A stretch of DNA of 34,492 nt, taken from contig JAAYHY010000157.1 of NCBI GenBank assembly GCA_012735135.1, positions 1 through 34,492 on the forward strand. The letters run 5' to 3'. A program made the translations under genes and the position numbers. The stretch comes from Bacillota bacterium. Lineage in GTDB: Bacteria > Bacillota > UBA4882 > UBA10575. The notes beneath the pieces are model-generated. The model was not told where the DNA came from. It made no database searches and worked only from the letters and a program-made list of their open reading frames with translations. Positions 1 to 8,480 of the stretch are shown in pieces. How positions within the stretch are numbered: position 1 is the stretch's first letter; each line of letters opens with the position of its first letter.

Positions 1-398
1 ATGGGGGCGGCCAGTTGAATGCGTCGGCCGGTCGGAGCCGTTACCGGTTGCCATTCCACGGCAAACCAAGAAGAAACTTCGTCTTTTACCTTCTGCCATT
101 GTTTGCGGGCAAAGGTGGTGAGTTGCTCTTCCGCCCGGTTGTTTTCCCCATATTTTAAAACATAACGGAACCGTTCGACCAAGCCCGGACCGATCCCCGG
201 CACTTTACCAAAAAGCCAGAGCAAGAAGATGATCATCATGCAGACCAAGATTTGATTTAAAAGGACCCGTTCCCACTGGAACAAGGAAAAAGTCTTCTCC
301 GGAAGCGCCTTTCTGTCCTCTTCCGTAATAACTGGTGGCTCTTCGCGGGCTTGAAAATCCAATTCAACCCGGTTCTCCTTTTGTTCAGACCGTTCCAT
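1..398 (-). CDS. Partial membrane-anchored protein, SpoIVFA/M23-like N-terminal region
   Basis: Only the first 132 codons are present; the gene runs off the left edge. The ATG at 398 follows GGGGAGAG at a suitable distance. The product begins with about 45 charged, mostly acidic residues. One hydrophobic segment follows (around residues 49-65, QILVCMMIIFLLWLFGKV), then an outside region rich in charged residues that ends in a Q-L-A-A-P stretch. A cytoplasmic tail, one membrane span and then a domain starting with a proline-bearing strand is the layout of SpoIVFA and other single-pass M23/LytM proteins of spore formers. The LytM domain itself would lie outside the window, so the family call is an inference. 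Other single-pass envelope proteins fit equally well. It is divergent from the hydrolase-like gene at 570. Confidence 0.5.
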   Translation of the reverse strand, partial: MERSEQKENRVELDFQAREEPPVITEEDRKALPEKTFSLFQWERVLLNQILVCMMIIFLLWLFGKVPGIGPGLVERFRYVLKYGENNRAEEQLTTFARKQWQKVKDEVSSWFAVEWQPVTAPTGRRIQLAAP

Positions 399-519
399 TG
401 GTTCTCTCCCCATTTTATCCTTATACCACAGTTATATGGGATCTTTTTTGATTCTAGAACAAGCCACCTGCCGGAAGATTTAAGACAAATTATTACTAAA
501 TAAAGAGGAAAATACCGCT

Positions 520-525
520 TATAAT
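520..525 (+). promoter_or_regulatory. Possible -10 element of the hydrolase-like gene
   Basis: A perfect TATAAT lies about 30 nt before the ribosome binding site of the gene at 570. No good -35 box stands 16-18 nt upstream (TAAATA there), so the call rests on the -10 alone in AT-rich divergent intergenic DNA. Confidence 0.28.
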
Positions 526-569
526 CGAATTTAGTCTTAATTTAACTTTTATTTTGAGAGGTGCGACCA

Positions 570-3500
570 GTGGGCATTAAAATCGGTATTCTTAATCCAA
601 ATGGTCTGGAATTATGTGCCCAAAGGGCTTTGGAGAGTTTGGTCAATGCTTTTGGCCAGCAAAATATTGAAGTTCACTTATGTTTATATACGGACCAAAT
701 CCCCAAGGCTGATCTCCTTATCGGCACCTATGAAAAAAGTCCTTTGTTACGGGAGCTTGTCGACCAAGGACAAGTCCCCCTCACCCCGGCGCCGGAAGCC
801 TTAATGATTCAAGAATTGTCCATCGGAGACCAATCTGCCCTCTGGGCTTGTGCTTATGATACCAATGGACTACTCTATGTCCTTTACGAAATGGCGGAAC
901 GTATCAAGGCCCAATCGGTACCGGCTTTATATAAACCGGTCCGGGAAGAGCCGGCCTTTCAACTCCGGGGGGTGCTCCATTTTCTCCATCCGGAAGAACT
1001 AAAAAACGGGTGGACAATCCGGCGCGACTACTGGCAGCCTTTTTTTGAAATGCTGATTCAGAATCGTTTCAACTGTTTTACACTGGTCGTTAACCCTGCC
1101 TCCGGTGGACCAATCTTCCCCTATCTATTTAGCGTCCCGGAACATCCCGAGGTAAACTTGTTTGGTCTTCCGGAAAAGATCCAAACCACAAATTTACAGA
1201 CCCTAAAAGAATTGGCCGCCTTGGCCAAAGAAGCGGGGTTAATTTTTCACCTGGGGTTATGGAACTTCTATTCCGGCCATACTCCCCTTTCTTTCCAAAT
1301 CCCCGGTATAAACCAGGAGAATATCACGGCTTATCTTTACCGCTCCATCAAACAACTACTTTTTGCTTGTCCGGAAATCAACGGACTGGAGTTTAAATTT
1401 CAAGCGGCCCCTTTACAACCGGATTTTGCCCTTAATACCATAATTCAAGCGGTTTTAGATACTGGAAACACCATCGATTTAAAATTATACACCGATCAAG
1501 TTACCACCGATCTGATTGATCTTCTTCAGGTCAGCGAGGTAAAGGCCTTCTTGACCACGGAAAGTTGGGGTGGCAAATGTGGTCTGCCTTATCTTCCTGC
1601 CGAGGTGGACAAAAATTCCCTCTTCCCCGCTTCTGGTCCCAAACTCAGGTCCGCTTTCCAGCTAACCACACCCTCCGATTTCCCCTGGGGAGATCCGGAT
1701 TACTTCCAACAGTTACTTCCAGCCATAAAAGAATACGGATACGATAGCTTTCAGTTGCTGGCGCCGGGATCGCGCGGGGGCAAAGTTACCCCGGTGTTGC
1801 CGTTAACCAAAGAACCCTTCGTGCAATGGGAATTTGAACGCCACTGGTACCAGTTCCACCTCTGTGGCCGTCTTGCTTATCAGCCAGAAACCACCGGTGA
1901 GGTATTAATCCGCGATTTCCACCGGCGTTTTGGCGAAAAAGGAAATGATCTGGCTGAACTTTACCGTCTCACCGGGAAAGTATTACCCCTTTATCATACC
2001 ATTCATGACCAGCCCAACTCGTTGCCGGAATTAAACACCGGCGGTCTCCTTGCCCATTACCTCCGGATGCCTTCCGGCGATCCGGCCCTCTTTGCGGACG
2101 TTCTGGAATATAGCCGGGCTCTTTGTAATCAAACCGAGCTCGCGAAGGTCTCCCCTCTTGCCGTGGCCGAGGAACTGAGCCAACTAGGAACAGAGATCCG
2201 GCAAACCGTCCAAGTTCTCCAGGGCTTAACTCTTCACACAGGTGAAATTTACGCCGTCGAGTGGGAGCAAACCCTTACGCAGGCGGAGATTACCGGTTGT
2301 TTTGCCCTCTTCCACAGCGCAAAATTACGGGCCGCAACGGAACTGGCCTTTTTTATGGAGACAAGCGACCCTTCTTGTCTGGAAAAGGCTCTGGATTGTC
2401 TGAAAGAGGCCCGTTTGTGGTGGGAAAAACTGCCGTTTATTGCCCGTTCGGCCCATAGCCGCTTGTTACTTTTGGAAGATGAAAAAAGACTCCAAATTCT
2501 CCTGGAAGAATACCGGAGCCGTGGGGCATTCCTCATTGGCTTTGATTTTGGCGGACTTCCGGCCTCCCAAGGGAAAGAGAGAAAAAACATTTTCCCCGAT
2601 TACTACATTGAAGAGGGGTTTACTTTCCTTCCTCCCCAGGCGGCCTACGATGCGGAAGTTGGTTATGGCTGGCTCAACACGGCTGAACTTCAGGCTACTC
2701 CGGCTCCGGTGATCCGTCTTTCCGAAGAGGATTTGCTGTTGACGAAAGAAACCGGAACCAACCAATTTTACCCCTATGAAAATCAACTTTTGACGAAATC
2801 CATTTGGTCACGTTCACCCGCCTCTTTTCAAGTGGATTTAACCCCCGGCTCCTATCAAGTCCAGCTCACCTTTGGGGACCGTTCTCCGCAAGCCCGTCGG
2901 CACGGTCCGATGAGCATCACCCTAAACGGGCGGAAGATCGCCGAAGAGTTGGTCGTTGCGCCGGGGAAACGGGTTGATCTATACGAAAACGTTGAAGTGA
3001 CCGATGGAAAATTGAACCTTTCTTTCTCTTGTCCGCCGGGTCAAGATTGGTTTATCTCTGCGTTAACCATCCGTCCGGTTGCCCCGTTAATCCGGCATCT
3101 TCCACTGAACAGCTGGAGGCGGGAGCGGCCTTTAACGATCCAGGCCACGGTCACCGGGATCAATCCTATCGGTCAAGTGATCCTTAACTATCAGACCGAA
3201 AATGAACGGGGTTATCACATGATTATCATGACCCCGGTGGGCGCCGATACCTATCTTGCCACCATACCCACGGTCTATTTAGAACAAGGTAACGTTCTAA
3301 ATTATTACATAACAGCCCTTGATAACCGGGGAAAGGAAGGATCCCTCGGCAGTTTTGAGCAACCTTTTTCGGTGCCGGTCCGGAAGGATGGCCCCTCCTT
3401 CCCCGCCATTTTTCATTTTCCCCCATCCCCTGCGGATGGCGACCAAACCATAACTTTGAAATGTTCGGTCCGTCCGGCCACGGAAGTGGAAAAGGTTACG

Positions 3501-3728
3501 CTTTATTACATAAACGGCGAAAAAAAAGAAAATCAAGTAACGATGGGGGCGGAAAATACCGATAATGAATATAGGGTTGATCTCGATCGCCGGCAACTGC
3601 TCCCTGAGGCTATCCTCAAGTACCGATTTGTGGTTAAGTTAATCAACGGTGAACAAGCGCTCTTCCCTAACCCGCTGAATTCTGTTCCCTACTTTATACT
3701 GAAGACCGGATCGTTTAATTCGAACTAA
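570..3728 (+). CDS. Large cytoplasmic glycoside-hydrolase-like multidomain protein
   Basis: The 1052-residue product has no signal peptide or membrane span. The first ~115 residues look like the alpha/beta N-terminal domain of GH20/GH67/GH84-type enzymes and end in a D-x-x-G-L-L-Y-x-L-Y-E-M-A-E motif. A putative TIM barrel follows, opening with F-Q-L-R-G-V-L-H and D-Y-W-x-P-F-F-E-M-L-x-x-N-R-F-N (about residues 125-170). A helical stretch runs from about 480 to 640. Next is a malectin/galactose-binding-like beta domain (about 750-845), then two Ig-like beta domains to the end. The catalytic acid pair cannot be picked out, so no GH family or substrate is assigned and it may be non-catalytic. 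The GTG at 570 is chosen because AGAGGTG ends 7 nt upstream; the GTG at 561 overlaps that site. The last 14 nt overlap the ferredoxin gene on the other strand. Confidence 0.72.
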   Translation: MGIKIGILNPNGLELCAQRALESLVNAFGQQNIEVHLCLYTDQIPKADLLIGTYEKSPLLRELVDQGQVPLTPAPEALMIQELSIGDQSALWACAYDTNGLLYVLYEMAERIKAQSVPALYKPVREEPAFQLRGVLHFLHPEELKNGWTIRRDYWQPFFEMLIQNRFNCFTLVVNPASGGPIFPYLFSVPEHPEVNLFGLPEKIQTTNLQTLKELAALAKEAGLIFHLGLWNFYSGHTPLSFQIPGINQENITAYLYRSIKQLLFACPEINGLEFKFQAAPLQPDFALNTIIQAVLDTGNTIDLKLYTDQVTTDLIDLLQVSEVKAFLTTESWGGKCGLPYLPAEVDKNSLFPASGPKLRSAFQLTTPSDFPWGDPDYFQQLLPAIKEYGYDSFQLLAPGSRGGKVTPVLPLTKEPFVQWEFERHWYQFHLCGRLAYQPETTGEVLIRDFHRRFGEKGNDLAELYRLTGKVLPLYHTIHDQPNSLPELNTGGLLAHYLRMPSGDPALFADVLEYSRALCNQTELAKVSPLAVAEELSQLGTEIRQTVQVLQGLTLHTGEIYAVEWEQTLTQAEITGCFALFHSAKLRAATELAFFMETSDPSCLEKALDCLKEARLWWEKLPFIARSAHSRLLLLEDEKRLQILLEEYRSRGAFLIGFDFGGLPASQGKERKNIFPDYYIEEGFTFLPPQAAYDAEVGYGWLNTAELQATPAPVIRLSEEDLLLTKETGTNQFYPYENQLLTKSIWSRSPASFQVDLTPGSYQVQLTFGDRSPQARRHGPMSITLNGRKIAEELVVAPGKRVDLYENVEVTDGKLNLSFSCPPGQDWFISALTIRPVAPLIRHLPLNSWRRERPLTIQATVTGINPIGQVILNYQTENERGYHMIIMTPVGADTYLATIPTVYLEQGNVLNYYITALDNRGKEGSLGSFEQPFSVPVRKDGPSFPAIFHFPPSPADGDQTITLKCSVRPATEVEKVTLYYINGEKKENQVTMGAENTDNEYRVDLDRRQLLPEAILKYRFVVKLINGEQALFPNPLNSVPYFILKTGSFNSN

Positions 3729-3903
3729 TGGCATCGGTGGGACAGTTTTCGGCCGCTTCTTCCGCACAGGACTCTTGGTCTTCCGGAACCGGTCCATCGA
3801 TGGCTTTTGCTTTCCCATCATCATCCCAGGAATAAAGATCCGGACAACTGTTCACACATAAACCGCAAGAAATACAGAGATCGGGATCGACTTTCGTTTT
3901 CAA
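3715..3903 (-). CDS. Ferredoxin, single [4Fe-4S]
   Basis: This 62-residue electron carrier has the pattern C10-x2-C13-x2-C16 with C54-P55, which ligates one [4Fe-4S] cluster. C20 and C46 are the extra pair that forms a disulfide in Thermotoga-type one-cluster ferredoxins. The length and acidic composition match that family. The start is TTG at 3903, preceded by GGGGTGA about 4-5 nt away. The stop lies inside the 3' end of the convergent hydrolase-like gene, a 14-nt tail-to-tail overlap. No redox enzyme is adjacent, so the partner cannot be deduced from context. The cysteine pattern makes the class nearly certain. Confidence 0.92.
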   Translation of the reverse strand: MKTKVDPDLCISCGLCVNSCPDLYSWDDDGKAKAIDGPVPEDQESCAEEAAENCPTDAISSN

Positions 3904-3982
3904 ATAATCACCCCTTTCTTCCCATCGCCTGCTGGCGAAGACAGGTGTTTGGTTTCAAAAAACCTATGTTAGGAGGGATAGT

Positions 3983-4429
3983 TTGGGTACAGTTTCACCC
4001 TTCAGCGACCAAAAGCAACCAAAAGGCCATGGCGTGTTGATCGTTGATGATCAGCGGATTATGCGTTTGGTCTTAGCCTCGATCCTTACTGACGTCGGAA
4101 TTCCAATCCTCGGTCAAGCCACCAATGGTCTGGAAGCGATAGAGTTGTATGTCCAACTCAAACCCAAGGTGGTTCTTCTCGACCTCATTATGCCGGTCAT
4201 GGATGGGTTTAGCACGATGGAAAAAATCTTTACCTATGACCCCAAGGCCAATATCGTGATCTGTTCTTCCATGCAGCATAAATTTTATGTTTCCCGGGCG
4301 TTAAAACAAGGGGCTTCCGATTTTCTGGTTAAACCCTTCCGTAAGGAACAAGTGCAGACCGTTGTAAACAAACTGCTGCTCGGGCAGACCATAATTCACC
4401 AATATCCCCGCTATCTAATTTTTGAGTAA
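3983..4429 (+). CDS. Single-domain CheY-like response regulator
   Basis: The 148-residue protein is one receiver domain with no output domain. Visible key residues are the acidic pair D22-D23, the phospho-acceptor D67 (L-L-D-L-I-M-P-V-M-D-G), the switch serine around S95-S96 and K117 (V-K-P-F). An unusual N-terminal tail of about 15 polar residues precedes the domain. The start is TTG at 3983 with AGGAGGG 5 nt upstream. No histidine kinase or chemotaxis gene is in the window, so the signal source is unknown. It could act as a CheY or Spo0F-type phosphorelay intermediate. A hairpin terminator follows the stop codon directly. Confidence 0.93.
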   Translation: MGTVSPFSDQKQPKGHGVLIVDDQRIMRLVLASILTDVGIPILGQATNGLEAIELYVQLKPKVVLLDLIMPVMDGFSTMEKIFTYDPKANIVICSSMQHKFYVSRALKQGASDFLVKPFRKEQVQTVVNKLLLGQTIIHQYPRYLIFE

Positions 4430-4440
4430 AGGAAGAAAGA

Positions 4441-4472
4441 CTGCCCTGGAGGTTTTTTCCCGGGGAGGGCAG
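4441..4472. terminator. Bidirectional terminator between the response regulator and ytfJ
   Basis: Inverted repeat CTGCCC/GGGCAG lies between convergent genes. It is followed on the plus side by ATTTATT and on the minus side by TCTTTCTT, so it can end both transcripts. The loop is long (about 20 nt), which lowers the predicted strength. Confidence 0.6.
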
Positions 4473-4474
4473 AT

Positions 4475-4915
4475 TTATTGGGGCGTCACCACCACTTCTT
4501 CCACCACTTTCTTTTCCGGATTAGGTTTTCCGATTAGATTCTGAACTTTATCAATGATTTGCGGTGCGGCATCCACCAGCCGGTCGACCAGGATATTATT
4601 ATCCACCGGCAACAGCCGGGTCTGTTCTTTATTAACGACTAAAAAAGCCACGGGGTTCAGGGTGATCCCTGCTCCACTCCCTCCGCCAAAAGGAAGACCT
4701 CCTTTTTCCCCCGTATCATAGTTCCGTTCTTCTTTTTGTTGACTGGAAAATTCACTCCCTCCAGCGGCAAACCCGAATGAAACCCGGGAGACGGGGATAA
4801 TCACACTCCCATCAGGAGTCTCCACCGGATCACCAAGAATGGTATTGACATCAACCATATCTTTTATGCTCTCCATTGCGGTCTTCATTAGCCCTTCAAT
4901 TGGGTGTCCCTGCAT
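4475..4915 (-). CDS. ytfJ: GerW/YtfJ family sporulation protein
   Basis: The 146-residue product starts with H-P-I-E-G-L-M-K-T-A-M-E-S-I and continues with V-D-V-N-T-I-L-G-D-P-V. It then has I-I-P-V-S-R-V-S-F-G-F-A-A-G-G, a glycine-rich insert and F-L-V-V-N near the middle, all hallmarks of the YtfJ family. In Bacillus subtilis YtfJ (GerW) is made in the forespore and is needed for normal germination of some spores. The length is normal. The ATG at 4915 has AGGAGGT 7 nt upstream, inside the end of the ytfI-like gene, with which it overlaps by 20 nt. The ytfI-ytfJ order is as in Bacillus, which supports translational coupling and a sporulation role. Confidence 0.93.
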   Translation of the reverse strand: MQGHPIEGLMKTAMESIKDMVDVNTILGDPVETPDGSVIIPVSRVSFGFAAGGSEFSSQQKEERNYDTGEKGGLPFGGGSGAGITLNPVAFLVVNKEQTRLLPVDNNILVDRLVDAAPQIIDKVQNLIGKPNPEKKVVEEVVVTPQ

Positions 4916-5585
4916 CTTTTTTACCTCCTACTAGTTCGCTTACATAATCCTTGAACCCGGCAACGATAATATGTCCTAACTTAATCTCAAATATACAGTC
5001 CAGCATTGTTTCCCAATTGGCTCCGGAAAAGCAGGGAACAACCAACAAGCGAGGGGGTTTTTTGAATTTATATTCGTTAGTCAAAAAACCAAGAATTATT
5101 CCCTTGGCGTTCCAGATAAGACCTACCGCCGGGCCAAGGAGTGCCGGTTCGGAACCACCGAGCACCGTCCGCCAAACAAAACGTTTAAAGGAGCCCTTTC
5201 TTTCCAAGTTCTCTGTGACGGTCACCCATTTCCGGTAGTTTTCCGGTAAAAGAAAGTAGAAGAATGTCCCCCCTAAGCCGTATTTTTGTAAAGCTGATCC
5301 AATCTTGGTCAGATCGGTCAGAAAAGTAACTATGCTGATCCGGCCATCCTGAATATGTTTTTCTTCCCCGCCGCTCCCTGTGCTCGATTCCACCTTTCTT
5401 TGCCGGATTGTATTAATCCCTTCCATTTTTAAAACGGGAATTTGGTAACGCCAAAGATAAAAGCGGAAAAAGCTAAGTTCAAGGAGGAGATAATCGGCTT
5501 CACCCCGGCGGTGATAATGCAGGTGAAACTGGACCGGAAAGAGACCAATTAAGAAGATGAGTAAGAACGGGAGCACTGTGGACAA
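4896..5585 (-). CDS. ytfI: DUF2953 family membrane-associated protein (YtfI-like)
   Basis: The 229-residue product has an N-terminal hydrophobic segment (about residues 3-20) followed by F-H-L-H-Y-H-R and a mixed alpha/beta body. The C-terminal part has L-D-C-I-F-E-I-K-L-G-H-I-I-V-A-G, typical of DUF2953 proteins. Their biochemical function is not known; they sit next to ytfJ in many spore formers, as here. The start is TTG at 5585 with AGAGGTGG about 7 nt upstream. It lies 54 bp after the Ca2+-ATPase gene and may be read with it, although a candidate -10 (TAAACT) is present in the gap. Confidence 0.85.
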   Translation of the reverse strand: MSTVLPFLLIFLIGLFPVQFHLHYHRRGEADYLLLELSFFRFYLWRYQIPVLKMEGINTIRQRKVESSTGSGGEEKHIQDGRISIVTFLTDLTKIGSALQKYGLGGTFFYFLLPENYRKWVTVTENLERKGSFKRFVWRTVLGGSEPALLGPAVGLIWNAKGIILGFLTNEYKFKKPPRLLVVPCFSGANWETMLDCIFEIKLGHIIVAGFKDYVSELVGGKKDAGTPN

Positions 5586-5630
5586 AACTATTCCACCTCT
5601 TTGTAACTTGGGAATAGTTTACCACAGCGC

Positions 5631-5646
5631 AGCATAGATCTATGCT
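5631..5646. repeat. 16-bp perfect palindrome at the end of the Ca2+-ATPase gene
   Basis: AGCATAGATCTATGCT is a perfect inverted repeat that contains the ATPase stop codon. It has no U-tract, so it is not a standard terminator. It could be a protein binding site for the ytfI-like promoter or chance. Confidence 0.35.
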
Positions 5647-8354
5647 TTAGTTAGTTTTCTTTTGATCAACCGCCCCAGCCAAGAGACGCCCTCCGCCACC
5701 AGCGCCGAGCCGATGGCGCCCAAGAAGACGATCACCCATGCCCTTGGCGTTAATGCCGTTGTCTGGAACAAGCGGTGAGTGAAGGGGTGGGAGACAACCA
5801 AAAGCTGCATCAGTCCGGAGATGGCCACGGCGCCTATGAGGTAGGGGTTGGCGCCAAACCGTACTTTTACCAATGGTTGGGTCTCGGAACGGCAGGCAAA
5901 AACATAACTTAATTGGGAAAAGACCAAGGTCGAAAAGGCCATGGTCCGCGCGGTTGCCAAATCCGCTCCGGCCCGCAGAGCCCATTGAAAAACCCCCAGC
6001 GTAATCAGGCCGATACTTACCCCCTGGATCAAAACTTTATAGCCCAAACCGCGGCTGAAAATCCCTTCTTTCGGCGGGCGCGGGGGTTCGTTCATCAATT
6101 CTTGTTCCACCGGTTCCACCCCAAGGGCGATTGCCGGCAATCCATCTGTCACCAGATTAATCCAGAGAATTTGGATGGGCAGCAGTGGAAAGGGGCTCCC
6201 CGACACGATCGCCATGAACATGGTGAGGATCTCCCCAATGTTGCAACCTAACAAATAACGGATGAATTTACGAATATTGCTATAGCTCACCCGGCCTTCT
6301 TCGCTCGCCGCGACAATACTGGCGAAATTATCGTCGGTAATCACCATCGCGGAAGCTTCTTTCGTGACATCGGTCCCACTAATTCCCATGGCTACCCCGA
6401 TGTCCGCTTCTTTGACGGCCGGCGCATCATTGACGCCGTCACCGGTCATTGCCACTACTTCTCCCTGTTCTTTGAGGGCTTTGACAATTTTTAACTTATG
6501 ATAGGGATTAACCCGCGCAAAAATATCCACTTGGCCGATGATCTTCGTGAGTTCAGCCTGGGATAGTTGATCAAGTTCCCGGCCGGTCAAGACCAAACCA
6601 TCCCGGCGCAGTAACCCCAATTCCTGTCCGATGGCGCGGGCAGTAACCGGGAAATCGCCGGTGATCATCACCGTTCTGATCCCCGCCCGGCGACAGCGAC
6701 CGATCGCTTCCTTAACTCCCGGCCGCACCGGATCCTTAATCCCAACCAAACCTAAAAACACCAGGTTTTTTTCATCTTCTTCCCCGACGGTGCTTGTGGT
6801 CGGGGTCATCTCCCGGTAGGCCAGGGCTAAAACCCGTAAAGAACTGCGGGCCATCGCTTCCATGGCCTGATTTACCTTTTGTTTCTCCCGGCTTTGGAGG
6901 GGAATGACTTGCCCCGCCCAACGGATCCGGGTCGAACGCTCCAAGAGGATGTCGGCGGCCCCTTTTACATAAAGGATGCGTTTTCCCGCCTCCTCCACCA
7001 ATACCCCCATCCGTTTCCGTTCAGAGGTAAAATCAATTTCTGCCAGGCGCTTGACCTTTTCCTTTTCTAAACCGGCTTTAAACCCTAAGGCCAGAAGGGC
7101 CCCTTCGGTCGGGTCACCGGTGAGCCGCCATTGTCCAGTCTGGGGTTCCAACCTTAGCTCTGCATTGTTGCAATAAAAACCTGCGGCGAAAAGCATCATT
7201 AAGCCGTGCCGGTCAGGGAAACCGTTGGCGCCGGTCAAGGGCTGGATTTGCGCTCCCCGCCAAAAAAAATGACCGGTCGGGGTAAACCCGTTGCCGGTGA
7301 CTTCCAGTTCTTCACCACTGAGGTAACAGGAAGTCACCATCATCTGGTTTTGGGTTAAAGTTCCGGTTTTATCCGAGCAGATGACCGTGGCGCAGCCTAA
7401 AGTCTCCACTGCCGGCAACCGCCGAATGATCACCGACCGCTTGATCATCCGCTGGACCCCCAGAGCCAACGCAATGGTGACAATGGCCGGTAAGCCTTCC
7501 GGGATTGCCGCCACCGCCAAACTGACGGCCGAGAGAAACATCAGCCGGGAATCTTCGCCACGGGCGAGTCCCACCAGACCCACCGCCACACATACCCCAA
7601 GGCAGATAAAGACCAGGATTTTACCTAAATGGTCCAATCGCTGCTGCAGCGGTGTGGGCCCGGCTTCGCTCTTGGCCAGCATACCGGCGATCTTTCCCAA
7701 CTCGGTTTGCATCCCGGTCGCCACGACCACTCCCCTGCCCCGTCCCCGGGTGATGGTCGTGCCGGCGAACAACATATTTTTACGGTCGCCCAGTTCCAAC
7801 GTGGAACTGGCAATCTTCTCCTTTCCTTTGGGGACGGGGATTGATTCCCCGGTTAATGGTGATTCATCCACTTCCAAATTATTAACTTCCACCAGACGCA
7901 GATCGGCCGGTACCCGGTAGCCCGCTTCCACCAGGACCAGATCGCCGGGGATCACTTGCCGGGCTGAAATAGAGTATTGTTTGCCCTCCCTGACCACATG
8001 GGCCTGGGGCGCGGATAATTCCCGTAAAGCTTCCAAAGAACGTTCCGCCCGGTATTCTTGGACAAAACCCAACAGGGAATTGAGAAAGATAATCGCCAGA
8101 ATGGTAATGGCATCATGCCATTCGCCTAAGGCAACGGAGATAACCACCGCCCCTAAAAGTACCAAAACCATAAAGTCGGCAAACTCGGAAAAGAATAATT
8201 TCCAGGGTGATAACCGTTCTTTTGCCTCCAACCGGTTCTCTCCGTATTCCTGGAGACGCCGTTTGCTTTCGGCATCGCCCAATCCGTCCTGGAGGTTGGT
8301 CCGGAGCTTGGTTGCCAGTTCTTCCGGTGTCATTTGCCACCATTGTTTAGCCAA
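5640..8354 (-). CDS. yloB: Ca2+-transporting P-type ATPase (type IIA)
   Basis: The 904-residue membrane pump exports Ca2+ using ATP. It has the N-terminal cation ATPase domain, T-G-E-S at 168-171, and the phosphorylation motif D-K-T-G-T with D328 as acceptor. The hinge motif M-T-G-D-G-V-N-D-A-P lies further on. SERCA-type Ca2+ ligands are recognisable: P-E-G-L at 285-288 in M4, N-x-G-E in M5 and N-L-V-T-D-G in M6. The full length and about ten membrane spans are normal for the SERCA/PMR1-like YloB group. The start is TTG at 8354, preceded by a run of G residues. It is divergent from rqcH, whose Bacillus homologue yloA is also the neighbour of yloB. Substrate specificity is inferred from the ligand pattern. 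Confidence 0.95.
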   Translation of the reverse strand: MAKQWWQMTPEELATKLRTNLQDGLGDAESKRRLQEYGENRLEAKERLSPWKLFFSEFADFMVLVLLGAVVISVALGEWHDAITILAIIFLNSLLGFVQEYRAERSLEALRELSAPQAHVVREGKQYSISARQVIPGDLVLVEAGYRVPADLRLVEVNNLEVDESPLTGESIPVPKGKEKIASSTLELGDRKNMLFAGTTITRGRGRGVVVATGMQTELGKIAGMLAKSEAGPTPLQQRLDHLGKILVFICLGVCVAVGLVGLARGEDSRLMFLSAVSLAVAAIPEGLPAIVTIALALGVQRMIKRSVIIRRLPAVETLGCATVICSDKTGTLTQNQMMVTSCYLSGEELEVTGNGFTPTGHFFWRGAQIQPLTGANGFPDRHGLMMLFAAGFYCNNAELRLEPQTGQWRLTGDPTEGALLALGFKAGLEKEKVKRLAEIDFTSERKRMGVLVEEAGKRILYVKGAADILLERSTRIRWAGQVIPLQSREKQKVNQAMEAMARSSLRVLALAYREMTPTTSTVGEEDEKNLVFLGLVGIKDPVRPGVKEAIGRCRRAGIRTVMITGDFPVTARAIGQELGLLRRDGLVLTGRELDQLSQAELTKIIGQVDIFARVNPYHKLKIVKALKEQGEVVAMTGDGVNDAPAVKEADIGVAMGISGTDVTKEASAMVITDDNFASIVAASEEGRVSYSNIRKFIRYLLGCNIGEILTMFMAIVSGSPFPLLPIQILWINLVTDGLPAIALGVEPVEQELMNEPPRPPKEGIFSRGLGYKVLIQGVSIGLITLGVFQWALRAGADLATARTMAFSTLVFSQLSYVFACRSETQPLVKVRFGANPYLIGAVAISGLMQLLVVSHPFTHRLFQTTALTPRAWVIVFLGAIGSALVAEGVSWLGRLIKRKLTKA

Positions 8355-8427
8355 GGTTTTCCCCCCAATCCGATCTTGATCTCTCTATTCCTATGGAGGG
8401 AAAAAAGGTTTTATGTCGGTATTTTCC

Positions 8428-8456
8428 TTGCGCCGCCCGGGCCGGAATGCTATACT
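8428..8456 (+). promoter_or_regulatory. SigA-type promoter of rqcH
   Basis: TTGCGC (8428-8433), a 17-nt spacer and TATACT (8451-8456) lie just before the rqcH ribosome binding site. The predicted leader is only about 18 nt. Confidence 0.65.
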
Positions 8457-8480
8457 GTTGCACAGAACGGAGGAATTGAA

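Noticed and set aside
8334-8480. Longer rqcH start at 8334
   Set aside because: It overlaps the ATPase start and the promoter; ATG 8481 has GGAGG and aligns with the usual N-terminus.
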